64,000 nt of DNA, taken from the NCBI GenBank assembly GCA_000719695.1, contig JOHN01000031.1, forward strand, positions 1 through 64,000, read 5' to 3'. Position numbers and translations under genes: made by a program. Shown here one piece after another: positions 17,304 to 27,530 of this stretch; position 1 is the first letter of the stretch; each line of letters starts with the position of its first letter. The stretch comes from Streptomyces sp. NRRL F-6131. GTDB lineage: Bacteria > Actinomycetota > Actinomycetes > Streptomycetales > Streptomycetaceae. The notes under the pieces are model-generated. The model did no database searches and was not told where the DNA came from. It saw nothing but the letters and a program-made list of their open reading frames with translations.

Positions 17304-18926
17304 TTATCCGTGATCACCCGCGGGCACGGTGGACGGCCCGGTCCCCGCCGCCGGCCCGCCCGCCGCGTCCTCCGTGTCCGCAGCGTCCGGCCGGGCGGTG
17401 GCCCCGGCGGGTCCGCCCGCGTCGACGGCCGGCATCCGCAGCGCCACCAGGACCGCGGACAGCACCGCGATCACCCCGGAGACCAGCAGCACGACCGTCA
17501 TCCCGTGCACGTAGGCGCCGTGCGCCGAGGCGGCCAGCGCGGAGTCGCCGGTCGAGGCGGCGACCGTGTCGGCGGCCACCACCGAGCGCCCGGCCAGTTC
17601 GGCGGTGCCCGCCGTGAGGTGACCGGTGTCCAGCGCGCCCCGGTAGGAGTCGGCCAGCAGGCTGCCGAAGACGGCCACCCCGATCGCGCCGCCGACCTGG
17701 CGGAAGGTCTGCAGCAGCCCCGAGCCGACGCCGGCCCGGGCGGGCGGCAGGGTGAGCAGCGCGGTGGCCTGGGCGGTGATGAGGGACAGGCCCATGCCGA
17801 TGCCCAGCAGGGTGAGCCAGACGGCGGCGAGGCCGTAGTCGTCGGAGACCTCCGTGCGGCTGCCGAGCAGCAGCGCGCCGGCCAGCAGGGCCAGACCGAG
17901 GACGATCACCGGTCGGGGTCCGGTCCGGGCGACCAGCCGGTCGCTGAGCCGGGCGGCCACCATCAGGCCGAGCATCATCGGCATCAGCCGCAGCCCGGTG
18001 CCGAAGGCGTCCGCGCCGAGCACGCTCTGGAAGTACAGCGGGAGCACGAAGAACGCGCCGAACAGCACCAGGGACACCAGCGTCGCGGCCACCGTCGACC
18101 AGCGGAAGCCGCCGTCGGCGAGCAGCGACAGATCGAGCATCGGGTCGGTCCGCCGCCGGCTGCGCAGCACCAGCAGGGTGAGGGCGACCAGCGCGCCGCC
18201 GACGGTGCCGAGCACCAGCGGGTCGGTCCAGCCGCGTTCGGGGCTCTCGATGATGCCGTAGGTGAGCGCGGCCAGTCCGCCCGCGCCGAGCAGGGTGGCG
18301 GGCAGGTCGATCCGGGGCGCGGCCGGGTTGCGGGTCTCCGGCAGCAGCAGGACGCAGGCGACGATGCCGATCACGACCAGCGGCAGGTTGATCGCGAAGA
18401 TCGCGCCCCACCAGAAGTGCTGGAGCAGGAAGCCGCCGATCAGCGGGCCGAGCGGGGTGCCGACGGCCAGGGAGGCGGCCAGGATCGCGGTGGCGCGGCG
18501 CTGCTCGGCGGGCGGGAAGAGGCCGGGGATCACCGCCATGGACATCGGCATCACCAGGGCGCCGGCCAGGCCCATCGCGGCCCGGGCGGCGATCAGCGTG
18601 CCCGGACTGTCGGCCAGCATGCCGACGGCGGAGGAGAGGCCGAACAGGGCGAGCCCCAGGGTGAGGGTGAAGCGGCGGCCGAAGCGGTCGCCGATCAGCC
18701 CCGCGGGGAGCATCACGGCGGCGAAGACCACGGTGTAGGAGTCGACGATCCACTGCTGCTGCCCGGTGGTCGCCCCGAGCTGCGAGGCCAGGGTGGGCAG
18801 GGCGACGTTCAGGACCGTCATGTCGAAGCTGATCACCAGGACGCTGAGCGCGACCGCGACGAGGGCGAGCCAGCGTCGCGGGTCCGGCCCGGGCGGGGCC
18901 GCCGGGTCGGTGGGAGGGGTGGGCAC
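17304..18926 (-). CDS. MFS drug transporter, DHA2/EmrB-QacA type
   Basis: The 540-residue protein has about 14 transmembrane helices and DHA2 landmarks: DMTVLNVALPTLASQLGA in helix 1, GDRFGRR in the loop 2-3 region and GTPLGPLIGGFL in motif C. Members are proton-driven multidrug exporters. It starts at GTG 18926 behind GGAGG. The C-terminal tail after the last helix is Pro/Ala/Asp-rich. It is first in an operon with the TetR gene; the operator-like palindrome is 26 bases upstream of the start. Confidence 0.92.
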   Translation of the reverse strand: MPTPPTDPAAPPGPDPRRWLALVAVALSVLVISFDMTVLNVALPTLASQLGATTGQQQWIVDSYTVVFAAVMLPAGLIGDRFGRRFTLTLGLALFGLSSAVGMLADSPGTLIAARAAMGLAGALVMPMSMAVIPGLFPPAEQRRATAILAASLAVGTPLGPLIGGFLLQHFWWGAIFAINLPLVVIGIVACVLLLPETRNPAAPRIDLPATLLGAGGLAALTYGIIESPERGWTDPLVLGTVGGALVALTLLVLRSRRRTDPMLDLSLLADGGFRWSTVAATLVSLVLFGAFFVLPLYFQSVLGADAFGTGLRLMPMMLGLMVAARLSDRLVARTGPRPVIVLGLALLAGALLLGSRTEVSDDYGLAAVWLTLLGIGMGLSLITAQATALLTLPPARAGVGSGLLQTFRQVGGAIGVAVFGSLLADSYRGALDTGHLTAGTAELAGRSVVAADTVAASTGDSALAASAHGAYVHGMTVVLLVSGVIAVLSAVLVALRMPAVDAGGPAGATARPDAADTEDAAGGPAAGTGPSTVPAGDHG

Positions 18927-18951
18927 GGGAACCTCCGGAGACCGTGGAAGG

Positions 18952-18977
18952 GAGTCTCTGTCAAATGACAGTAACTC
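18952..18977. promoter_or_regulatory. Interrupted palindrome, candidate TetR operator
   Basis: A core CTGTCA-AA-TGACAG (18958-18971) is extended by GAGT (18952-18955) and ACTC (18974-18977), so 10 of 12 positions per arm are symmetric. It sits directly in front of the MFS-tetR operon. Confidence 0.65.
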
Positions 18978-19233
18978 TCAAAAGATGGCCTCCGTCAATG
19001 CGTGCTGGCGTCGCGAGGTCGTCACGCTCCGTGATGTGTCCTGGAAGTGCGCGTTCCGCACGGGGAATTGACGCAACGTTGATCTGTCGTTCGCCGCTTT
19101 CGGGCGGTTACGGGTGACTGTCGGTAGATATCATGTGGCCGTCGGTCAGTGCGGGCCGACGCGTGCCGAATGCGGAGAAGGGGTGGGGCGGCAGGGGCCG
19201 ACCACGAGCCCGGCGCAGAAAGGGGAAGCCGAA
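18978..19233. other. Divergent intergenic region
   Basis: The remainder of the 307-base gap between the MFS start and the next gene. GC is reduced from about 18960 to 19140. It must hold promoters for both directions, but no single -35/-10 pair is compelling. No gene or RNA structure was recognised. Confidence 0.5.
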
Positions 19234-19740
19234 ATGGCCGATCGGGAGTCGGGCAGCCAGGTCTGGGGTGCCGCGGTGGTGGTGGCCTCGGCACTGGCCG
19301 TGGTCGCGGCCTATCTGATCGACGGCGCCGCGCTGGTGCTGGTGGTCGCCGGGGCCGAGGTGCTGCTGCTCATGGTCTACGTCGGCCGCCGTTGGCGACT
19401 GCTCCGCCAGGCCCCCGAGCCGGACCGCCGGACGGCCCCGCGGGGCCACCGGACGGCCGGCGGCACGGTGGACGCGGCGCACTGCGAGCGCTGCCGCCGG
19501 GCCAGGGAGGCGATCGACGCGCGGCAGGCCGGGCGGCCGGCGCCCCGCCTCCCGCACCCGCACGAGCGCTCGCGCGAGCGCCGACGGGACGGTCACCACG
19601 AGCGCGCGCCGCAGGGTCGGACGCACGAGCGCCCGGTCCGGGAGTGGACGGCGGAACGGGCGGCCGTCCGGTCGCACGACCGGTCGACCGCCCGTCACGG
19701 GGCGCCGGGGTCAGCCGGCCGCGCTGTAGGCCACCAGTGA
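19234..19740 (+). CDS. Hypothetical membrane protein with Arg/His-rich tail
   Basis: This 168-residue protein of no recognised family has two adjacent transmembrane helices (about 10-52), followed by a long hydrophilic tail very rich in Arg, His and Pro. The tail includes a CxxC-like HCERCRRARE segment. The ATG at 19234 follows AGGGGAAG; the longer frame from 19114 lacks a site. Its last 30 bases overlap the 3' end of the convergent PAQR gene. The tail composition could partly reflect antisense constraint, so the C-terminal portion is less certain. Confidence 0.6.
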   Translation: MADRESGSQVWGAAVVVASALAVVAAYLIDGAALVLVVAGAEVLLLMVYVGRRWRLLRQAPEPDRRTAPRGHRTAGGTVDAAHCERCRRAREAIDARQAGRPAPRLPHPHERSRERRRDGHHERAPQGRTHERPVREWTAERAAVRSHDRSTARHGAPGSAGRAVGHQ

Positions 19741-20394
19741 GACCCCGACGTACTGGGTGATGAAGGCTCCGAGGGTGAAGGCGTGGAACACCTCGTGGAA
19801 GCCGAACCAGCGCGGTGACGGGTCGGGCCGCTTGAGCCCGTACACCACGCCGCCGATGCTGTAGAGCACCCCGCCGACGATCATCAGCACCAGGACCGCG
19901 ACCCCGCCGGTGCGCAGGAAGTCCGGCAGGAAGAACGCGGCGGCCCAGCCCAGCGCGAGGTAGACCGGGGTGTAGAGCCAGCGCGGCGCGCCGACCCAGA
20001 GGACCCGGAACGCGATCCCCGCCAGCGCACCGCCCCAGACCGCCCAGAGCAGCACCTGCCGGGCGGCGCCGTCCAGCAGCAGGATGGTGAACGGCGTGTA
20101 GGTGCCCGCGATGATCAGGAAGATGTTCGCGTGGTCCAGCCTGCGCAGCACCGCGTCGCCGCGCGGGCCCCAGGTGAACCGGTGGTAGACCGCGCTGACC
20201 CCGAAGAGCAGCCAGGCGCTGACCGAGTAGACCGCGCACGCGATCCTCGGGGGTCCCGGTTCGGCCAGGCAGATCAGCACGATCCCGGCGGCCACGGCCG
20301 CGGGGAACATTCCGGCGTGCAGCCAGCCGCGCCACATCGGCTTGCTCAGGGCACGCTCCGTGCTCTCCAGGAGCTCAGCAGTCATGAGCGGCAT
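19711..20394 (-). CDS. PAQR / hemolysin III family membrane protein
   Basis: This 227-residue protein has seven predicted helices and the PAQR metal motifs: S67xxxH71 (SAVYHRF), H88 in RRLDHANIF, and H200xxxH204 (HEVFHAFTLGAF). Bacterial members (YqfA/TrhA) affect membrane homeostasis; the old name hemolysin III does not imply toxicity. The start could be the ATG at 20394 or the internal ATG at 20385. An 18-bp perfect palindrome lies 11 bases upstream of the first. It is convergent and overlapping with the hypothetical gene on the other strand. Confidence 0.9.
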   Translation of the reverse strand: MPLMTAELLESTERALSKPMWRGWLHAGMFPAAVAAGIVLICLAEPGPPRIACAVYSVSAWLLFGVSAVYHRFTWGPRGDAVLRRLDHANIFLIIAGTYTPFTILLLDGAARQVLLWAVWGGALAGIAFRVLWVGAPRWLYTPVYLALGWAAAFFLPDFLRTGGVAVLVLMIVGGVLYSIGGVVYGLKRPDPSPRWFGFHEVFHAFTLGAFITQYVGVSLVAYSAAG

Positions 20395-20404
20395 GCTACC
20401 CGCT

Positions 20405-20422
20405 ACCTACGGATCCGTAGGT
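20405..20422. promoter_or_regulatory. 18-bp perfect palindrome upstream of the PAQR gene
   Basis: ACCTACGGATCCGTAGGT is perfectly symmetric and lies 11-28 bases before the PAQR start. It is the size of a TetR- or GntR-type operator; no regulator gene is adjacent. Confidence 0.6.
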
Positions 20423-20669
20423 TACCGAGTCGTAGGAAGTGGCGCTCATCACGACTTGGACGTTTTGGAGTATTCGAAGGAGGGTGCGAAGGGTGTCCGG
20501 AGTGGCGAAGAGGCCATGCTACTGGCTGGTAATCATCCTTACTGTAGTAAAAGATGCGTCAACTTTGCCTTCTCGCAGCGTTCCGGCCGAAGGCGCGGAG
20601 CTACGCTGCAAGCACCCTCAACCCCCGCTACGCCGTCTCCCCGCCGGGATGGCGTGAAACGGAGCGATC

Positions 20670-22496
<1,827 letters not shown>

Positions 22497-22524
22497 GCCT
22501 GAGCCTCAGCAGGAGCGGTAGAAG

Positions 22525-22556
22525 GGCCGGCGCGCCGCACGAACCGCGCGCCGGTC
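22525..22556. terminator. Hairpin after pckG
   Basis: A 9-bp GC-rich stem (22527-22535 with 22546-22554), extended by two pairs including a G-U, with a 10-nt loop, about 30 bases past the pckG stop. Confidence 0.6.
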
Positions 22557-22610
22557 AGCGACAGGACGGCCGGAGACCCGGCGGACGATCTTTCCCCGAC
22601 CAAGGAGATC

Positions 22611-22657
22611 GCCCGCCCGGGGCTCCGGCCGTAGCGCTTTTCGGGCACCGGGCGGGC
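22611..22657 (-). terminator. Hairpin after the aminotransferase gene
   Basis: A perfect 10-bp stem GCCCGCCCGG (22611-22620) with CCGGGCGGGC (22648-22657) around a 27-nt loop in the convergent gap. It is weaker than the other terminators in the window because of the long loop. Confidence 0.4.
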
Positions 22658-22733
22658 ACCGGCCGGGCGCGGACAGGCGTGGACGGGCGCGCACGGACGC
22701 CGCCCGGCGCCGTACGGCCGCGCACGGACGCGG

Positions 22734-23948
22734 CTACGGCTGGGTGTAGCCGCCCAGGAAGGTGCCGATCCGGGTCACCGCGTCGGTGATCTCCTCCGCG
22801 CGCGGCAGGGTGACCAGCCGGAAGTGGTCCGGCTCGGGCCAGTTGAAGCCGGTGCCCTGGACCAGCAGGATCCGCTCGGCCCGCAGCAGGTCGAGCACCA
22901 TCCGGGCGTCGTCCTTGATCTTGAAGACCTTCGGGTCCAGCCGGGGGAAGGCGTACAGCGCGCCCTTCGGCTTCACGCAGCTGACCCCGGGGATCTCGTT
23001 GAGCAGCCGGTACGCGGCGTCCCGGGACTCCAGCAGCCGCCCGCCGGGCAGCACCAGGTCCTTGATCGACTGCCGGCCGCCGAGCGCCGCGGCCACCGCG
23101 TGCTGGGCCGGCATGTTGGCGCACAGCCGCATCGAGGCGAGCACGGTCAGCCCCTCCACGTAGCTGCGGGCCCGGGTGCGGTCGCCGGAGAGCACCATCC
23201 AGCCGGAGCGGAAGCCCGCCACCCGGTAGGACTTGGACATGCCGTTGAAGGTGACGCAGAACAGGTCGGGGGCCAGCGAGGCCAGCGGGACGTGCTCGGC
23301 GTCGTCGTAGAGGATCTTGTCGTAGATCTCGTCCGCGTAGATCACCAGCTGGTGCCGGCGGGCGATGGCGACCAGGCCCTCCAGCACCTCGCGCGGGTAG
23401 ACGGCGCCGGTCGGGTTGTTCGGGTTGATCACCACCAGCGCCCTGGTCCGGTCGGTGATCCTGGCCTCGACGTCGGCGAGGTCCGGGTACCACTCGGACT
23501 GCTCGTCGCAGCGGTAGTGGACGGCGGTGCCGCCGGCCAGCGAGACCGAGGCCGTCCACAGCGGGTAGTCGGGGGCGGGGACGAGCACCTCGTCGCCGTC
23601 GTCGAGCAGCGCGGTCATCGCCAGCTGGATCAGCTCGGAGACGCCGTTGCCGAGGAAGACGTCCTCGACCGTCAGGCCCTCCAGGCCGCGCTCCTCGTAC
23701 TGCATCACCACGGCGCGGCGGGCGGACAGCAGGCCCTTGGAGTCGCCGTAGCCGTGCGCGGAGGAGAGGTTGCGCAGGATGTCCTGGAGGATCTCCGGCG
23801 GTGCGTCGAAGCCGAACAGCGCGGGGTTGCCGGTGTTGAGCTTCAGGATGCGGTGGCCCTGTTCCTCCAACCGCATCGCCTCGTCGAGCACCGGACCGCG
23901 GATGTCGTAGCAGACATTGGCGAGCTTGCTGGACTGGATGACCTGCAT
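22734..23948 (-). CDS. Alanine-type PLP aminotransferase (AlaA-like)
   Basis: This 404-residue fold-type I aminotransferase closely follows the AlaA pattern (glutamate-pyruvate transaminase). It has an LNTGNPALFGFDAP N-terminal segment, NPNNPTGAVY (about 175-184), YADEIYDKI (D206), and FNGMSKSYRVAGFRSGWM with Schiff-base lysine K239. It probably interconverts pyruvate and alanine with glutamate. Related class I aminotransferases with other substrates cannot be excluded. It is monocistronic, convergent with pckG. Confidence 0.9.
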   Translation of the reverse strand: MQVIQSSKLANVCYDIRGPVLDEAMRLEEQGHRILKLNTGNPALFGFDAPPEILQDILRNLSSAHGYGDSKGLLSARRAVVMQYEERGLEGLTVEDVFLGNGVSELIQLAMTALLDDGDEVLVPAPDYPLWTASVSLAGGTAVHYRCDEQSEWYPDLADVEARITDRTRALVVINPNNPTGAVYPREVLEGLVAIARRHQLVIYADEIYDKILYDDAEHVPLASLAPDLFCVTFNGMSKSYRVAGFRSGWMVLSGDRTRARSYVEGLTVLASMRLCANMPAQHAVAAALGGRQSIKDLVLPGGRLLESRDAAYRLLNEIPGVSCVKPKGALYAFPRLDPKVFKIKDDARMVLDLLRAERILLVQGTGFNWPEPDHFRLVTLPRAEEITDAVTRIGTFLGGYTQP

Positions 23949-24059
23949 GCCTGCCTACTTTAGGGGCACGAACGGGCGGTCCGGCGCGTGTCGTGGGACA
24001 CCCGCCGGACCGCCCGGATGCTGCTGTTCCGCTACTCCTTCGATCGGGAGGCGGAGACC

Positions 24060-24818
24060 TCAGCTCGCCTTCCAGATCAGCGGCTGGGTGTCCAGAACGC
24101 TACCGAAGGCGAGGAACTGCGGCTGGGCGCCGTCCGGAACGAGATAGACGGCACACTGCTGCTGGCTCTGGCCGTCGGCCAGGGTGCCCGGCTTCTTGCC
24201 GGAGTCGCACTGCGGGATCGACTTGAGGATGGTCGGGGCGGCCAGGATGCCGGTGCCCTTCGGCTCGGTGTGGACCTTGAACCGCATCATGAAGTACTCG
24301 TCCTGCAGCGGGGCGCCGGTCTTGTTGGTGAAGTTCACCGTCACGTAGTACGGCGTCTTGCCCGCCGTGTCGGCCGGCTTGAAGTTGTACGACGCGATCT
24401 CGGCCGCGGTGCCCTTGACCACCGAGACCGGCGTGACGTCGGCCTTGGTCTTGCCGAGGTAGCTGCCGGTGGCGGTGAGCGGCAGCGGCGATTCGAAGCT
24501 GATCTTGCTGTTGCCGCCGCTCGCGCCGCCGATCGGGTTGCCGCTGGTCGCGGCCGACGGCACGGCGCCGGTCGGGCTGCCGCCGGCCGCGCCGCCCGCC
24601 GCGGCGCCGGTGGCGCCGGCCGGGGCGGAGGTCGGAGCGGCACCGGTCGGGGCCGCGGTGGGCGCCGCGCCGGTCGGGGCGGCCGCCCCGCCCGCCGGGG
24701 CGGAGGTCGGGGCGGCGACGACCGCCGGGTCGTCGTTCTCCGGCCCGCAGGCGGTCAGGGCCAGGGCCAGCGCGGCGACCGGAACGGCCGCGCGCAGAGT
24801 GTTCCGAAGCTTCGTCAA
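24060..24818 (-). CDS. Secreted lipoprotein with low-complexity linker
   Basis: This 252-residue lipoprotein has an N-terminal signal and the lipobox LTAC with lipidated C24. After it comes about 75 residues of Ala/Pro/Thr/Gly repeats (APTGAAPTAAPTG type), then a compact beta-rich domain with an NFTNKTGAPL strand. That domain resembles the DUF4352-like immunoglobulin folds of actinobacterial surface lipoproteins. Start TTG 24818 is inferred: it gives a proper signal sequence and has GGGAGAG 7 nt upstream, while the longer frame runs through the divergent gene. Function unknown. Confidence 0.82.
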   Translation of the reverse strand: MTKLRNTLRAAVPVAALALALTACGPENDDPAVVAAPTSAPAGGAAAPTGAAPTAAPTGAAPTSAPAGATGAAAGGAAGGSPTGAVPSAATSGNPIGGASGGNSKISFESPLPLTATGSYLGKTKADVTPVSVVKGTAAEIASYNFKPADTAGKTPYYVTVNFTNKTGAPLQDEYFMMRFKVHTEPKGTGILAAPTILKSIPQCDSGKKPGTLADGQSQQQCAVYLVPDGAQPQFLAFGSVLDTQPLIWKAS

Positions 24819-24962
24819 GGTGTCTCTCCCCCGTGGATGATGTGGTCGGTGCGGCACCGCGGATTCCGGGGTGCCGTCAGTGTCGGACGCGGACGGTGTC
24901 CGGTCGGTTCCGGAGCGGGACCCGCCGGATCGTACCGTCACCGGGCGAGGAGGGGGCAAGCC

Positions 24963-25682
24963 GTGATCGCGAGCGTGCTGGGGGCGGTCCTGGCCGGGGT
25001 GCTGGTGGCACCGGCCCTGCGCGGACTGGTGGTGCGGTACGCCGTGCCCGAGGACGAACCGTGGTGCCTGGCCTGTCCGTCCTGCGGACGCGGGCTGCGC
25101 GGACTGCCGCCCACCGGCGGCTGCCCGGGCTGCCGGACCCGGCTCGGCCCCGGCCCCTGGCGGGTGGAGGCGGTCACCGCCGCCGCGGCCTCCGCCGCGC
25201 TCGCCGCGGCTCACCCGGCGGACGCCCTGCTGCTGCTCTGGCTGGCCGGCCCCGGCGTGGTGCTCGGCTTCACCGACGCCCGGGTGCACCGGCTGCCCTA
25301 CCCGCTCACCTGGACGCTGGCGGCCGGCCTCGCGGCACTGCTGACGGTGCTGGAGCTGGCCGACGGCAGCCCGGGCACGCTGCTGCGCTGTCTGCTGGTG
25401 GCGCTCGCCGCCGGGGCGCTGTTCGAAGTCCCGGTCCAGCTGGGGCTGGTGGGCCCGGGGGACACCGTGCTGGCGCTCGGCCTCGGGGCGCTGCTCGGCC
25501 GGTACGGCTGGGCCGCCGCGCTCGCCGGTCTGGCCGCCGCCGTGCTGCTGGCCGGGCTCTGGTCGGCCGGTGTGCTGCTGGTGGCCCTGGTGCGGCGGCG
25601 TCCGGTGCGTGGCCGGGAGGTGCCGTTGGGACCGTTCCTGCTGCTCGGAACCCTGGTCGCGGTGCTCGGGCACGCGGTCTGA
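24963..25682 (+). CDS. A24 prepilin peptidase-like protein
   Basis: This 239-residue polytopic membrane protein of the type IV prepilin peptidase family has catalytic aspartates D105 in GFTDARVHRLPYPLT and D167 in VGPGDTVLALG. A zinc-type C35xxC38 / C54xxC57 pair in the N-terminal cytoplasmic loop survives from the methyltransferase half found in PilD; the rest of that domain is absent. It starts at GTG 24963 after GAGGAGGGG. No pilin or secretion ATPase gene is nearby, so its substrate (Flp/Tad-like pilins elsewhere, or other signal peptides) is unknown. Confidence 0.85.
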   Translation: MIASVLGAVLAGVLVAPALRGLVVRYAVPEDEPWCLACPSCGRGLRGLPPTGGCPGCRTRLGPGPWRVEAVTAAAASAALAAAHPADALLLLWLAGPGVVLGFTDARVHRLPYPLTWTLAAGLAALLTVLELADGSPGTLLRCLLVALAAGALFEVPVQLGLVGPGDTVLALGLGALLGRYGWAAALAGLAAAVLLAGLWSAGVLLVALVRRRPVRGREVPLGPFLLLGTLVAVLGHAV

Positions 25683-25726
25683 CCCGGCTGCCGCCCCGGT
25701 CCGACCCGACCGTCCCGCCGGCGGGC

Positions 25727-25811
25727 GGGAACGCGGACGGACCGGAACGCGGGCGGGAACGGGGACGGGAACGCGGACGGACGGGAACGCGGACGGGAAC
25801 GGGAACGCGGA
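25727..25811. repeat. GGAACGCGGACGG-type tandem repeats
   Basis: About seven degenerate copies of GGAACG(C/G)GGACG(G) follow the prepilin peptidase gene, with a period near 12-13 bp plus short forms. They are noncoding and end at a strong terminator hairpin. Confidence 0.75.
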
Positions 25812-25846
25812 CGGGCCCGCCGTACCGGTCTGGTACGGCGGGCCCG
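25812..25846. terminator. Bidirectional terminator before the chitinase 3' end
   Basis: A perfect 15-bp stem (25812-25826 with 25832-25846) and a GGTCT loop between convergent genes. Confidence 0.85.
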
Positions 25847-25910
25847 GCGCCGGCGCGCAGGCCCCACCCTCAAGGAGCGGCGCGCCGTGGGGGAGTGACG
25901 TCCTCGGGGA

Positions 25911-27530
25911 TCACGGCATCTGGTGGACGAACGGGCCGACCGTGTTGGAGAAGGCGTTCCCGTTCACGGAGTCCCAGTTGGTGGACCAGGTCATCGCGCC
26001 GCGGATGGTCGGCCACTTGGCCGGCGGGACGAAGCTGCCGCAGTTCTTGCCGGTGGCCAGGCAGTCCAGCGCGTTGTTGACGACGCTCGGCGCGACGTAG
26101 CCGCCACCGGCCGCCTTGCTGGAGGCCGGGACGCCGATGCCGACCTGGTCGGGCCGCAGACCGCCCTGGATGTGGGTGCAGACCTGCGCGGTGATGAAGT
26201 CGACGGTGCCCTGGTTGTAGACCTTGCCGTCGCAGCCGTTCATGCCGCCCGAGTTGTAGAACTGGGTGTTGACGACGGTCAGGATGTCCTTGGTCTTCAG
26301 CGCCAGCTGGAAGTAGGAGCCGGCGGTCGAGTACATCCCGATGGTCTCCGGGGCCATCGTCAGGACGAAGCCGGGGCCGACCTTGGCCTGCAGGGCGTGC
26401 AGCGCGTCCGCGAGGTAGGTCGGGTTGAGGCCGTTCTCCAGGTCGACGTCGAGGCCGTCGAAGCCGTAGTCCTTGATCACCGCGGCGGCGGACTCCACGA
26501 AGGCGGACGCGGCGGCGGCGTCGTTGACCTGGATGGCGCCGTTCTGGCCGCCGATCGAGATGATGACCTTCTTGCCGGCCGCCTGCTTGGCCTTCACGTC
26601 GGCGCGGAACTGGGCGTCGGTGTAGCCGCCGAGTCCGGCCGCGAGTTCGGCGTCCAGCTTGAAGGTGATGGCGCCGGGGCGGTTGGCGACGGAGTCGGCG
26701 AAGGAGACCGCGATGATGTCGTACGCGCTCTGGACGTCGCTCAGCTTCTGGAGGTTGTTGCCCTTGTTGTCGAAGTTGTGCCAGTAGCCGGTGACGACGT
26801 GCTTCGGCAGGCCGGTGCCGGGGTTGCCGGTGCTGGTCGCCGTGGGGGTCGGGGTGGCGGTCGGCGTGGCGGTCTGGGTCGGCGTCGCGGTGGGGGTGGC
26901 CGTCGCCGTGGGCGTGGCCGTCGCGGTCGGGGTGGCCGTCGCGGTGGGCGTCGGCGTGGGGGTGACCGTCGGGGTCGCGGTCGGGCTCGGGGTGCCGCCC
27001 GGGCCGCTCAGCACGACGTCGTCGGCGAGGTAGGCGCTCTGCCCGTACCAGCCGTGCAGGTAGACGGTGACGCTCCGGGCGTTGGCGCCGGTGGTGAAGG
27101 TGCTGGAGAGCTGGTTCCAGCTGTTCTGGTTGGACCACGCGCTCGGGTCGGTGCCGCCGGTGCCCCGGGCGCCGAGGTAGACGTACGGGCCCTGGACCCA
27201 GGCGCTCAGGGTGTAGCTGGTGTTGGGCAGCACACTGATGGTCTGGGTGCACTCGGCGGTGTCGGCCGCGCCCGGGGTGGCCTGGAGCGCGCCCGAGCCG
27301 GAGTGGACCGGCGTGGTGACGGCGCTCGCGGCGCCGGTACAGGTCCAGCCGCCCAGCGAGCCGTCGAAGCCGCCGTTGGCGACGAGGTTCCCGGCGGCGG
27401 CGTTGGCGCCCCCGGCGAAGAGGGCGAGGCCGGTGCCGGCCAGGGCCAGGGCGGTGGCGCCGGCCGCGAGGGCCGGGACGGGGCCGCGGCGGCGCTTGTG
27501 CGACGCGGGCCGGTTCAGCGTACGGGCCAT
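25911..27530 (-). CDS. Secreted GH18 chitinase with N-terminal carbohydrate-binding module
   Basis: This 539-residue secreted enzyme hydrolyses chitin. A signal peptide ends near ANA (44). A beta-sandwich carbohydrate-binding module (about 46-176, starting NLVANGGFDGSLGGW) is followed by a Pro-Thr-Ala linker (about 180-236) and the GH18 barrel (about 240-539). Catalysis maps to DGLDVDLE (358-365), with acid E365, and SIGG at 325-328 is the second GH18 signature. An operator for the GlcNAc-responsive repressor DasR is recognisable 135 bases upstream, so induction by chitin breakdown products is expected. The linker DNA is a simple repeat. Confidence 0.95.
   Translation of the reverse strand: MARTLNRPASHKRRRGPVPALAAGATALALAGTGLALFAGGANAAAGNLVANGGFDGSLGGWTCTGAASAVTTPVHSGSGALQATPGAADTAECTQTISVLPNTSYTLSAWVQGPYVYLGARGTGGTDPSAWSNQNSWNQLSSTFTTGANARSVTVYLHGWYGQSAYLADDVVLSGPGGTPSPTATPTVTPTPTPTATATPTATATPTATATPTATPTQTATPTATPTPTATSTGNPGTGLPKHVVTGYWHNFDNKGNNLQKLSDVQSAYDIIAVSFADSVANRPGAITFKLDAELAAGLGGYTDAQFRADVKAKQAAGKKVIISIGGQNGAIQVNDAAAASAFVESAAAVIKDYGFDGLDVDLENGLNPTYLADALHALQAKVGPGFVLTMAPETIGMYSTAGSYFQLALKTKDILTVVNTQFYNSGGMNGCDGKVYNQGTVDFITAQVCTHIQGGLRPDQVGIGVPASSKAAGGGYVAPSVVNNALDCLATGKNCGSFVPPAKWPTIRGAMTWSTNWDSVNGNAFSNTVGPFVHQMP

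Noticed and set aside
20439..20657. 72-codon ORF upstream of pckG
   Set aside because: It overlaps the probable promoter and has irregular codon bias and no recognisable feature; the Trp-rich start suggests noncoding DNA read in frame.
26860..27000. Repeat tract in the chitinase gene considered as a CRISPR-like array
   Set aside because: No spacers; it is simple codon repetition encoding the Pro-Thr linker.
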